Positions 1 to 5,143 of a stretch of DNA of 5,401 nucleotides are shown here, piece by piece. The DNA is taken from positions 1 through 5,401 of the forward strand of contig DQVU01000156.1 of assembly GCA_015661585.1 (NCBI GenBank), in the 5' to 3' direction. Under the pieces are notes generated by a model that saw nothing but the letters and a program-made list of their open reading frames with translations, was not told the DNA's origin and did no database searches. Each line of letters opens with the position of its first letter. Position 1 is the first letter of the stretch. Position numbers and translations under genes: made by a program. This stretch comes from Methanothermococcus okinawensis (GTDB lineage Archaea; AGJL01; Methanococci; Methanococcales; Methanococcaceae).

Positions 1-21
1 ATATTGAAACTGTTTTTTAGT

Positions 22-474
22 TTAAAATCCTTCTTGAGGTTTAATTAATTTGTTAATATTTAATATTATAATAAGTCTATTATCTATTTTTCCAATCCCC
101 TCTATATAATCTACACCCATATTACTTCCAATTCCATCTACCTTTTCTATGTTCTCCTTGGGTATCTGCATAACATCGCTAACTGCATCAACCAATATAC
201 CAACAGGAACGCCGTCAATCTCTACGACCATAACTAGCATTTCCTTGTCCCTTTCACTATCCTCTCCATAGTATCCAGAGATGTTTAATTTTTTTCTCAG
301 ATCGATAATGGGAGTAATCTCTCCCCTTATATTGGTAACGCCTATTACATAATCTGGACTGTTAGGCAGAGCGGTAATATCTTGAAGTTTTAACACTTCT
401 CTCACTTCATCAACTTTTAAAGCATATTCATTGGGACCTAACTTAAAAACTACCATTTTAGGAGCCTCTTCCAT
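22..474 (-). CDS. cheW: CheW chemotaxis coupling protein
   Basis: This 150-residue protein is the size of a single-domain CheW. CheW is a cytoplasmic SH3-like adaptor that links methyl-accepting chemotaxis receptors to the histidine kinase CheA. Visible family signatures are the opening strand VVFKLGPNEYALKV (8-21), the segment KLQDITALPNSPDYVIGVTN leading into NIRG (48-51), IDLR (57-60), and GVPVGILVDAVSDVMQIP (88-105). The ATG at 474 has a good GGTGA ribosome binding site (479-483, 4-base spacer). The gene follows trmY by 20 bases and is the last gene seen in the leftward cluster, so it is probably co-transcribed with it. No receptor, CheA or CheY gene is present, so the rest of the pathway must lie elsewhere, possibly just past the left edge. 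A free-standing CheW is the simplest reading. Nothing suggests truncation, and the gene ends in TAA inside the window. Confidence 0.95.
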   Translation of the reverse strand: MEEAPKMVVFKLGPNEYALKVDEVREVLKLQDITALPNSPDYVIGVTNIRGEITPIIDLRKKLNISGYYGEDSERDKEMLVMVVEIDGVPVGILVDAVSDVMQIPKENIEKVDGIGSNMGVDYIEGIGKIDNRLIIILNINKLIKPQEGF

Positions 475-494
475 GTTATCACCGAGGAAATACC

Positions 495-1118
495 CTATTT
501 TCTATACTCTAACTTGTCTAGTACGTTATGGACTATATCTATACACTGGTTTGCATGTAACTCTAAGGGTGATAAGGATAATCTCTCTATCTTTAAATCA
601 CTTAAGAATCTCTCATCCTCTTCAGTTAATCCTATATGATCCCCCAGTATAAAGACAAACCCCCTATCTTTTATCTCATCGTAAGTTCCAGGATTTATAA
701 CCTCTTCAATAGGCCTCCCCTTTAGATGTAGGAAGTAGACATTTCTACCTTCTTCTATCTTCTCAAGCACAATTTCCTTAAAATCTCTCTTGGCGTGATA
801 TATACCTGGAGTACTCTCCCTCCATTGGGAGTCATGTTCCTTACTTAGTGCCTTCTTTATGAATATAGCTATACTTCTCTCATCGGGACTCAGTCTTTTC
901 AATTCAGATCCTACAAATTTCAGGGCCACTGGAGGATTAGGTTCTCCGTAGTGTACAGAGTAAAAAACAGTATCCCTTCTTATATCATGGGAGAGGAAAA
1001 ATGCACTACTTATACATCTACATACGAGATCTAACCTACCACAACTACCAGGGAGATCCTTTAAATTGATATTCCCCGAGGTTATGGCCTTGTTGGCCTT
1101 CAGTATAAACTCTCTCAA
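495..1118 (-). CDS. trmY: tRNA (pseudouridine(54)-N(1))-methyltransferase TrmY
   Basis: TrmY is an archaeal SPOUT-class methyltransferase. It uses S-adenosylmethionine to convert pseudouridine 54 in the T-loop of tRNA to N1-methylpseudouridine. The 207-residue protein is close to full family length. It opens with REFILKAN and contains the GRLDLVCRC segment (27-35). Its C-terminal half has the SPOUT knot signatures FILGDHIGLT (156-165) and LSLSPLELHANQCIDIVHN (180-198), which form the cofactor pocket in this family. The start is a TTG codon at 1118. It is supported by AAGGTGG just upstream (1123-1129, about 4-5 base spacer), which overlaps the dapB stop codon, so translation of the two genes may be coupled. 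The gene lies 9 bases after dapB and 20 bases before cheW. A related RNA methyltransferase is the only realistic alternative, and the match across the whole length makes that unlikely. Confidence 0.93.
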   Translation of the reverse strand: MREFILKANKAITSGNINLKDLPGSCGRLDLVCRCISSAFFLSHDIRRDTVFYSVHYGEPNPPVALKFVGSELKRLSPDERSIAIFIKKALSKEHDSQWRESTPGIYHAKRDFKEIVLEKIEEGRNVYFLHLKGRPIEEVINPGTYDEIKDRGFVFILGDHIGLTEEDERFLSDLKIERLSLSPLELHANQCIDIVHNVLDKLEYRK

Positions 1119-1127
1119 ACTTCCACC

Positions 1128-1946
1128 TTAATCTCTAAGACCTAGTACATCGAAGGTATCGTATATACCTTCTCTCTTTCCAGCAATAAACTTAACTGCC
1201 AATATCACCCCATTTACAAAGGCCTGCCTACTACTTGCCCTATGGGTAATTTCTAACCTCTCACCGTCACCTGCAAATATAACTGTATGATCCCCTACCA
1301 CATCTCCTCCCCTTATAGCATGAATACATATCTCATCTTTTTTCCTCTCCCCAAGGATCCCTACCCTACCGTAGATGATGGAGATATCTCTATCTAGATT
1401 ATCCCTTATGATCTCTGCAGCCCTCAGTGCAGTGCCACTTGGTGCATCCCTCTTGTATCTGTGATGCATCTCTACTATCTCTATGTCGTAGTCTCTAAGT
1501 TTTCTGGCTAAAAACTCCAAAACCTTGAAGAATATATTCACACCTACTGCATAGTTTTGGGATATCACTGCAGCAACTCCATGTTTTTTTATAGTATCCT
1601 CTACCTCCCTCCTCTGTTCTTCAGTAAATCCTGTGGTTCCAATAACTAAATTTATACCCTGGGAGGCAGCTACCTTTACAGCATTTACAGTGGCCTCGGG
1701 AGCTGTGAAATCAACGAGAACATCTGGCTTACTTCCCTTTAAGACATCTTCCAATCTATCGGCAGTTTCCAGTATAACTCCTATTTCACCAATACCTAAC
1801 AACTTACCAACATCTTCTCCTCTCTTCTCATGATTAGGAACTTCAATTGCAGCAACTAACTTGAGATCTGGATGTTGGTGTATAGTTTTTATTATTCCAC
1901 TGCCCATCCTTCCAAGAGCACCAGTTACAGCAACTTTGATTACCAT
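1128..1946 (-). CDS. dapB: 4-hydroxy-tetrahydrodipicolinate reductase DapB
   Basis: DapB carries out the NAD(P)H-dependent reduction of hydroxy-tetrahydrodipicolinate in the diaminopimelate route to lysine. The 272-residue protein has the normal family length. It begins with a Rossmann nucleotide-binding loop, VAVTGALGRMG (5-15). Then come VDFTAPEA (78-85), VIGTTGF (101-107) and SQNYAVGVN (129-137). The catalytic signature EMHHRYKRDAPSGTA spans 159-173. In it, H161 and K165 correspond to the proton donor and substrate-binding lysine known from bacterial DapB. The C-terminal part carries IRGGDVVGDHTVIFAGDGERLEI-type strands that complete the substrate domain. The ATG at 1946 is preceded by AGGTGATCC (1948-1956), a near-perfect match to the 16S rRNA 3' end, which fixes the start. 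It is 9 bases from both neighbours, so it is internal to an operon. All expected key residues are present. Confidence 0.97.
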   Translation of the reverse strand: MVIKVAVTGALGRMGSGIIKTIHQHPDLKLVAAIEVPNHEKRGEDVGKLLGIGEIGVILETADRLEDVLKGSKPDVLVDFTAPEATVNAVKVAASQGINLVIGTTGFTEEQRREVEDTIKKHGVAAVISQNYAVGVNIFFKVLEFLARKLRDYDIEIVEMHHRYKRDAPSGTALRAAEIIRDNLDRDISIIYGRVGILGERKKDEICIHAIRGGDVVGDHTVIFAGDGERLEITHRASSRQAFVNGVILAVKFIAGKREGIYDTFDVLGLRD

Positions 1947-1947
1947 T

Positions 1948-1956
1948 GGATCACCT
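1948..1956 (-). promoter_or_regulatory. Strong ribosome binding site of dapB
   Basis: On the minus strand, AGGTGATCC lies directly before the dapB ATG, with the GGTGA core 4 bases from it. This is an extended complement of the archaeal 16S rRNA 3' end. It overlaps the stop codon of the preceding coiled-coil gene, so the two genes can be translated in tandem from one mRNA. Confidence 0.75.
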
Positions 1957-2687
1957 TATGCCACACTTGCAGATTCATTAACAATTTTTTCAAACCCCTT
2001 TAAGTAAGTATCCATCTTGTTGTTTAAATTATCTGCTATCTCTATAGCCCTATCTATTTCATCATACCTGTAAGTACTTAAGATCTCCCTTATTTCACAG
2101 ATTCCACTATGTATCTCTCTAATAAGATTTATAATATCTAACACAGTTACACTACCACTCTCGTATAATTTTACCATCTTCTCAGATATGTCTTCCAGTT
2201 TAGAAATAATCTTATCTATTTTCTCGATTATTTTATCTAATTTTAAGGCATTTTCCGTATTTTTATCTATGAGGATATTGATTTTTTCCAATATCTGATT
2301 TAATGTTTCTTCTATCTTTGGATTACTAGTCTCTTCTATAACCTTAGGTAACTCTTCCAGTTTTTTACTAATCTCCTTTAAGTACTCAGTTTGACTAACT
2401 GTTTCTTCTTTTTCAGATTTTTTTTGATCCTTTGCAAATTCCTCACTTTTGTCCTCCAACTGGATACCTATTATAGCCTTTTTTATCCTATTCTGCAAAT
2501 TTTCTACTATCTTTTTTAAAGTTTCAGATTTTTTTATCAGTTCCTCTTCATCTAAACTGTAATCAACAGTATCAACATTTTCATCAGATTTTAAATCATC
2601 ACTTAAATTTTTAGATTCCATAGTATCTCCCCTTATTTTTTGGAGATGATGGTACATCCTAGATAACAAAGGATCTGAAATATCCAT
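1956..2687 (-). CDS. Uncharacterised coiled-coil protein
   Basis: I do not recognise this protein. Read from the ATG at 2687 it has 243 residues. It has no signal peptide, transmembrane segment or cysteine-pair metal site. Residues 1-22 form a short basic/hydrophobic stretch. Residues 23-100 are charged and low-complexity, probably flexible. Residues about 101-175 show heptad-like Ile/Leu spacing with many Lys and Glu, typical of a coiled coil (QILEKINILI, KIIEKIDKIISKLEDI). Residues 180-235 look like a helical C-terminal domain with TVLDIINLIREI and RAIEIADNLN. The start is uncertain: an in-frame ATG at 2621 (giving MESKNL) has a better-spaced GGAG, and a TTG lies at 2690. It precedes dapB by 9 bases, so it is probably co-expressed. 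The helix ending in KLYE loosely recalls archaellum accessory protein FlaC, but the NPF ending I associate with FlaC is absent. I treat that only as a possibility. Confidence 0.8.
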   Translation of the reverse strand: MDISDPLLSRMYHHLQKIRGDTMESKNLSDDLKSDENVDTVDYSLDEEELIKKSETLKKIVENLQNRIKKAIIGIQLEDKSEEFAKDQKKSEKEETVSQTEYLKEISKKLEELPKVIEETSNPKIEETLNQILEKINILIDKNTENALKLDKIIEKIDKIISKLEDISEKMVKLYESGSVTVLDIINLIREIHSGICEIREILSTYRYDEIDRAIEIADNLNNKMDTYLKGFEKIVNESASVA

Positions 2688-2690
2688 CAA

Positions 2691-2766
2691 CCTTCCCCTA
2701 TACCTGTATTATCAGATTTTATTTATTTTATTTAATGACTCTATTAAATATTTTTTGTGTAGATGG
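2691..2766 (-). promoter_or_regulatory. Spacer with weak promoter candidate before the coiled-coil gene
   Basis: This 76-base A+T-rich gap is the only sizeable break in the leftward cluster. On the minus strand it holds an A run followed by TATTTAATA (about 2743-2751). That could be a BRE/TATA pair placing a start near 2720, giving a leader of about 30 bases. No minus-strand T run follows rnp4, so there is no visible terminator and read-through is equally possible. In DNA this A+T-rich, TATA-like matches arise easily by chance. Confidence 0.3.
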
Positions 2767-3192
2767 TTATTCAGATTTATTGACAGATACTTCTAATTTT
2801 GAGGAATCTACATCAGAACTACCACTTTTAATCATTCTTTTAAGCCTTCTTTTTAACTTTTTTTCCCTCACCATAGGGATCTTAATAACGTTACCACAGT
2901 TTAAACACTTTATAGCAACATGAGGACAGTTCTTATCACTAACTGTCCTAACCTTACAGTTCTCACCGTAAATTAGTATAGTTAGACACTTTTTACATAT
3001 TCTCCTCTTCCACTTCTTTGGAAAACGTACCCTTACCTTCATTGCAATCCTTCTACTCAGTTCTATATACCTTCTCATCCTATCCAGTCGCCCCTTCCTG
3101 TAAGCTTCTTCAGCGAGATTCATCAGGATATCTATCCTCTCTAGAGCTATCTTTTTTATCTTTTTTATTTTTCTTCTTCTACTGTATCCCAT
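2767..3192 (-). CDS. rnp4: RNase P protein subunit Rpp21 (Rnp4)
   Basis: This is the archaeal homologue of eukaryotic Rpp21. It pairs with the Rpp29 homologue and helps the RNase P RNA cut the 5' leader from precursor tRNAs. The 141-residue protein begins with a very basic helix (SRRRKIKKIKKIALERI). Next is a helical region including RYIELSRRIAMKVRVRFPKKWKRR (41-64), the family hallmark. A zinc ribbon follows, with CKKC at 66-69 and CLNC at 96-99; C79 and C89 lie between them. The C-terminus is a basic segment KKLKRRLKR followed by a Ser/Asp-rich tail of about 19 residues. The ATG at 3192 has GTGA (3198-3201) about 5 bases upstream, overlapping the mfnF stop codon. It follows mfnF by 8 bases. 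Together with trmY in the same cluster, it gives a tRNA-maturation theme. Confidence 0.95.
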   Translation of the reverse strand: MGYSRRRKIKKIKKIALERIDILMNLAEEAYRKGRLDRMRRYIELSRRIAMKVRVRFPKKWKRRICKKCLTILIYGENCKVRTVSDKNCPHVAIKCLNCGNVIKIPMVREKKLKRRLKRMIKSGSSDVDSSKLEVSVNKSE

Positions 3193-3200
3193 AGTTTCAC

Positions 3201-4184
3201 TTAGTAGTCTTCTAACAACTTAGCTACTGCGAAACTTGGAGTACTTAGAGATACCTCCTTTCCATACCTCTCCCCTATGGATATAATACTATAACCCTCC
3301 AAGGCCTCCTTTAGTATCCTCTCTCCAAGACCTGTAATTACAACATCTTTGATCTTATACCTCTCAGAGACACAATCTAAGTTGCTCCTGACCATATTTA
3401 AGAGTTTCCTGTAAAGTTGAAGTGATATATCTAAGATCTCCTCCTCATTTACTTCCTCCAAATCACTACATAGGATCCTAGCCACCCTCCTCATACAACT
3501 TTCCCTATCTACTGGAACACCATCTGGTGTATCACAGGTGTAATCTTCTAGATTTATCTTGTTCAGTATAAGGTTTATATCTCCAGTTATAGAAAAGTAT
3601 TCCGAGGATATATTGGTTTTAAAACCTCTAAAGATTACAGTATTGGTGAGGAAGGAGAGAGGTGTTCTAAGTGCTCCCACATATACCAACTGGTTGTTCA
3701 TCAATCTCTTTAGATCTGTTTCTTCAGCCAATATCTCTCCATCCTTTATAGGTATAATATCTGTTGTTGTAGAGCCCATGTCCACAAGTATGCAGTTGTC
3801 GCAAATGTCCTTCATTACAAAGTAGGCAGTAGCAGTCCAATTTGAGGCTGAGACTTTAATATACCTCCTCTTAGCAACATCTACCTCTAAAAAATTCCCA
3901 TCTACATCAAAAACATAGATATCTTTATCAGGAAACGCCCTCTCCACAGAGTTTAGTATATTCTCTACCCCCTCCCTTTTACTCCTATACGCATCCACAA
4001 GTTCAGCTGTCATAACTATACCAACTTTTTCCACATTCTCCCTGTTGTACTCCCTTAGAAGCTCAGCAAGTTTTTTATATTTTTTCCACATTGGGAAGTA
4101 TATATGGTGTATCTTGTAATATTTTCCCTCTAACTCAGTTATCTTTGTATTTGCCCCCCCTATATCTATTCCGAGGATCACCAT
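3201..4184 (-). CDS. mfnF: MfnF-type methanofuran biosynthesis protein (ASKHA fold)
   Basis: The protein looks like the hydantoinase/oxoprolinase-related family found in organisms with C1-carrier pathways. As I recall, its Methanocaldococcus member MfnF condenses the aminomethylfuran diphosphate intermediate with gamma-glutamyltyramine to build the methanofuran core. Methanofuran carries the formyl group in the first step of methanogenesis from CO2. The 327 residues contain an N-terminal phosphate-loop-like motif ILGIDIGGANTK (3-14), then YFPMWK (29-34), SNWTATA (114-120), a second loop VDMGSTTTDIIPI (134-146) and a late GLGE (285-288). The nearby glycine/threonine loops indicate an actin/hexokinase-like fold. 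Two starts are possible: ATG at 4184, with GGTGA only 1 base away, and GTG at 4181, with a 4-base spacer. The second fits normal spacing better. It is the first gene of the leftward cluster, 8 bases from rnp4. The family is fairly sure; the exact reaction is carried over from known members. Confidence 0.8.
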   Translation of the reverse strand: MVILGIDIGGANTKITELEGKYYKIHHIYFPMWKKYKKLAELLREYNRENVEKVGIVMTAELVDAYRSKREGVENILNSVERAFPDKDIYVFDVDGNFLEVDVAKRRYIKVSASNWTATAYFVMKDICDNCILVDMGSTTTDIIPIKDGEILAEETDLKRLMNNQLVYVGALRTPLSFLTNTVIFRGFKTNISSEYFSITGDINLILNKINLEDYTCDTPDGVPVDRESCMRRVARILCSDLEEVNEEEILDISLQLYRKLLNMVRSNLDCVSERYKIKDVVITGLGERILKEALEGYSIISIGERYGKEVSLSTPSFAVAKLLEDY

Positions 4185-4185
4185 C

Positions 4186-4190
4186 TCACC
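4186..4190 (-). promoter_or_regulatory. Ribosome binding site that bears on the mfnF start
   Basis: GGTGA on the minus strand ends 1 base before the annotated ATG (4184) and 4 bases before the next codon, GTG (4181). Its neighbours dapB and cheW use 4-base spacers, so the GTG start is the better candidate. The protein would then begin with ILGIDIGG after its initiator methionine. Confidence 0.55.
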
Positions 4191-4214
4191 ACTTGACTCT
4201 TAATTAAAACAATT

Positions 4215-4223
4215 AATATAAAG
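4215..4223 (-). promoter_or_regulatory. TATA box candidate for the mfnF-led operon
   Basis: On the minus strand CTTTATATT lies about 30-40 bases upstream of the mfnF start. A transcription start about 25 bases downstream would fall near 4192-4196, giving a leader of only about 10 bases that still includes the ribosome binding site. The upstream BRE is not distinct. The position fits the first gene of the leftward cluster, but A+T richness weakens the case. Confidence 0.45.
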
Positions 4224-4288
4224 TATTACGGTCTTGAACAAAATTAGATTGTTAAATATCTGTAAAAGGTAAAAGATCCTATCCATAT

Positions 4289-4311
4289 TGCCCTCAGGAT
4301 GTTTCTGGGCA
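4289..4311. repeat. Inverted repeat TGCCC/GGGCA
   Basis: TGCCC at 4289-4293 pairs with GGGCA at 4307-4311 across a 13-base loop. Flanking CCA and TGG can extend it past a 3-base internal loop. It could form a small RNA hairpin on either strand, and its G+C content stands out from the surroundings. It lies inside the leader side of neither recognised promoter. Confidence 0.35.
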
Positions 4312-4326
4312 CACTGGTAATAGAGA

Positions 4327-4338
4327 GTAGAATTCTAC
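4327..4338. repeat. Perfect 12-base palindrome
   Basis: GTAGAATTCTAC is an exact inverted repeat without a spacer. As DNA it could bind a dimeric regulator; as RNA it would fold poorly because it has no loop. It lies about 110 bases upstream of the mfnF TATA candidate, far for a simple operator. No second copy is visible in the window. Confidence 0.4.
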
Positions 4339-4396
4339 GTTGTGGAGGTTCTAAATCTCTTGGTTTATAGTTATGTTTTTAATTTTATACTTAAGT

Positions 4397-4420
4397 AAAA
4401 AAATAAAAAAGGACAAAAAA
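4397..4420 (-). terminator. T-rich terminator-like stretch (minus strand)
   Basis: Read on the minus strand, this stretch has three T runs of six to seven bases broken by short spacers (TTTTTT, TTTTTT, TTTTTTT). Archaeal termination often needs only such oligo-T tracts. No gene lies upstream of it on the minus strand, so if active it would end a non-coding transcript covering the hairpins at about 4430-4670. Confidence 0.35.
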
Positions 4421-4501
4421 CTTCTCTATATTTATTCCCTTCCCAAATACCTCTTAGCACTATTTCCTTGCTGACAGAGTCCTGTTCATAGTTATTATAC
4501 T

Positions 4502-4529
4502 GAGGTCAATACCTCTCTAAGGAGAGAGG
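4502..4529. other. Two overlapping, mutually exclusive hairpins
   Basis: GAGGT (4502-4506) can pair with ACCTC (4511-4515) over a 4-base loop. CCTCTCT (4512-4518) can instead pair with AGAGAGG (4523-4529), a 7-base stem with a 4-base loop. The two stems share 4512-4515, so only one can form at a time. Such alternatives are seen in attenuators and structured RNAs. They are present in RNA from either strand. Confidence 0.5.
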
Positions 4530-4692
4530 AGTTTCCATTATTTCTAACTACCTCCATTTAGATACTCTATATCGCGATGGGTAGTATTATCTTATTCCAA
4601 TACTAAGAAAACATGCTGACAGATAAATCCAGATTTTATTGTAATTTATTATTTTGTTATAATTAAGTTAAGATAGTGTATTAAGTGTATTA

Positions 4693-4700
4693 TTTATAAA
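4693..4700 (+). promoter_or_regulatory. TATA box candidate for hjc
   Basis: TTTATAAA lies about 57-64 bases upstream of the preferred hjc start. Transcription would start near 4720-4725, giving a leader of about 30-35 bases. The element is self-complementary, so it could in principle also direct leftward transcription into the structured intergenic region. No strong BRE is visible on either side. Confidence 0.5.
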
Positions 4701-4745
4701 TTTTTTAGTCATTACTTTAATGGGAACGAAGTTTAAAAGAATATT

Positions 4746-4750
4746 AGGTG
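4746..4750 (+). promoter_or_regulatory. Ribosome binding site that decides the hjc start
   Basis: AGGTG sits 6 bases before the TTG at 4757. An in-frame GTG at 4748 overlaps this site and has no site of its own upstream. The TTG is therefore the more likely initiator, although GTG is the stronger codon in isolation. Confidence 0.6.
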
Positions 4751-4756
4751 TGTAAT

Positions 4757-5143
4757 TTGGGAAGATCTAATTCTAAGTACAGAAAAGGTACAAAATTTGA
4801 GTGGGAACTTAAAAGAATGCTTGAAAATGAGGGTTTTGCAGTGATAAGGAGTGCAGGTAGTCATGGAGTAGATCTGATAGCAGGGAAGAGAGGGGATATC
4901 TACGCCTTTGAATGTAAATCCACATCGAAGGAGAGTTTTTATATCTCAAGGGAGAATATCTTAAAACTTGTAGTATTTTCAGAAACCTTTGGAGCTAAGC
5001 CCTATCTTGCAGTGAAGATAAAAGGAGAGATTCTATTTATAAATCCCTACCTGTTAAAGGTAGAGGGTAAAAGTTATCTAGTAGACTACTATAAGATCTC
5101 TCCTATAGCCCTGAGTTTTAAGGAGTTGATAGAAAAAAGATGA
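4757..5143 (+). CDS. hjc: Holliday junction resolvase Hjc
   Basis: Hjc is the archaeal structure-specific endonuclease that cuts four-way DNA junctions during recombination and repair. It acts as a dimer with Mg2+. Read from TTG 4757 the protein has 128 residues, normal for the family. It begins with the basic KYRKGTKFEWEL block and has RSAGSHGVDLIAG (31-43) and AFECKS (50-55). The nuclease residues are E15, D39, E52 and K54. The spacings E-24-D, D-13-E and E-2-K match the known catalytic set, so it should be active. The C-terminal half keeps the strands GAKPYLAVKIKGEILFINP (79-97). The start was chosen from the AGGTG site at 4746-4750; a GTG at 4748 would add three residues. It is transcribed alone, divergent from the mfnF cluster, with its own TATA candidate. 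No downstream gene follows closely. Confidence 0.96.
   Translation: MGRSNSKYRKGTKFEWELKRMLENEGFAVIRSAGSHGVDLIAGKRGDIYAFECKSTSKESFYISRENILKLVVFSETFGAKPYLAVKIKGEILFINPYLLKVEGKSYLVDYYKISPIALSFKELIEKR

Larger units (their letters stand above)
4191..4745. other. Long intergenic region with structured, repeat-like DNA
   Basis: No full gene is visible here on either strand. Outer parts (about 4191-4260 and 4630-4745) are plain A+T-rich promoter DNA. The middle is richer in G+C and holds, left to right: a TGCCC/GGGCA hairpin (4289-4311), the perfect palindrome GTAGAATTCTAC (4327-4338), a minus-strand T-rich stretch (4397-4420), the repeat TGCTGACAGA at 4469-4478 and 4614-4623, and overlapping hairpins (4502-4529). 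Short open fragments occur on the plus strand (4266-4370, 34 codons; an ATG at 4299) and on the minus strand (4557-4432, broken by stops). These look like either a structured RNA locus or the remains of a repeated or mobile element. The sequence alone does not decide between them. Confidence 0.5.

Noticed and set aside
431..652. Plus-strand open frame of 73 codons across the cheW/trmY junction
   Set aside because: It lies opposite two well-supported genes, has no recognisable domain and reads like the complement of coding sequence.
1633..1833. Plus-strand open frame of 66 codons
   Set aside because: It is fully inside dapB on the opposite strand, Ser/Thr/Pro-rich as expected for an antisense shadow, with no supporting signal.
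2735..2923. Plus-strand open frame of 62 codons with a hydrophobic end
   Set aside because: It is mostly antisense to rnp4. The hydrophobic run is the complement of its Lys/Arg-rich codons.
3559..3825. Plus-strand open frame of 88 codons
   Set aside because: It lies within mfnF on the opposite strand, and mfnF has clear family motifs there.
4340..4365. tRNA T-arm-like GGTTCTAAATC sequence
   Set aside because: The flanking bases do not form a 5-base T stem, and no acceptor, D or anticodon arm can be placed around it.
4425..4640. C/D box guide RNA, because CTGA occurs at 4471 and 4617
   Set aside because: No C box (RTGATGA) at suitable spacing is present on either strand.
4237..4658. AACAAAAT (4237-4244) and ATTTTGTT (4651-4658) as terminal inverted repeats of an insertion element
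   Set aside because: An 8-base A+T-only-type match is expected by chance in such DNA, and no target duplication flanks it.
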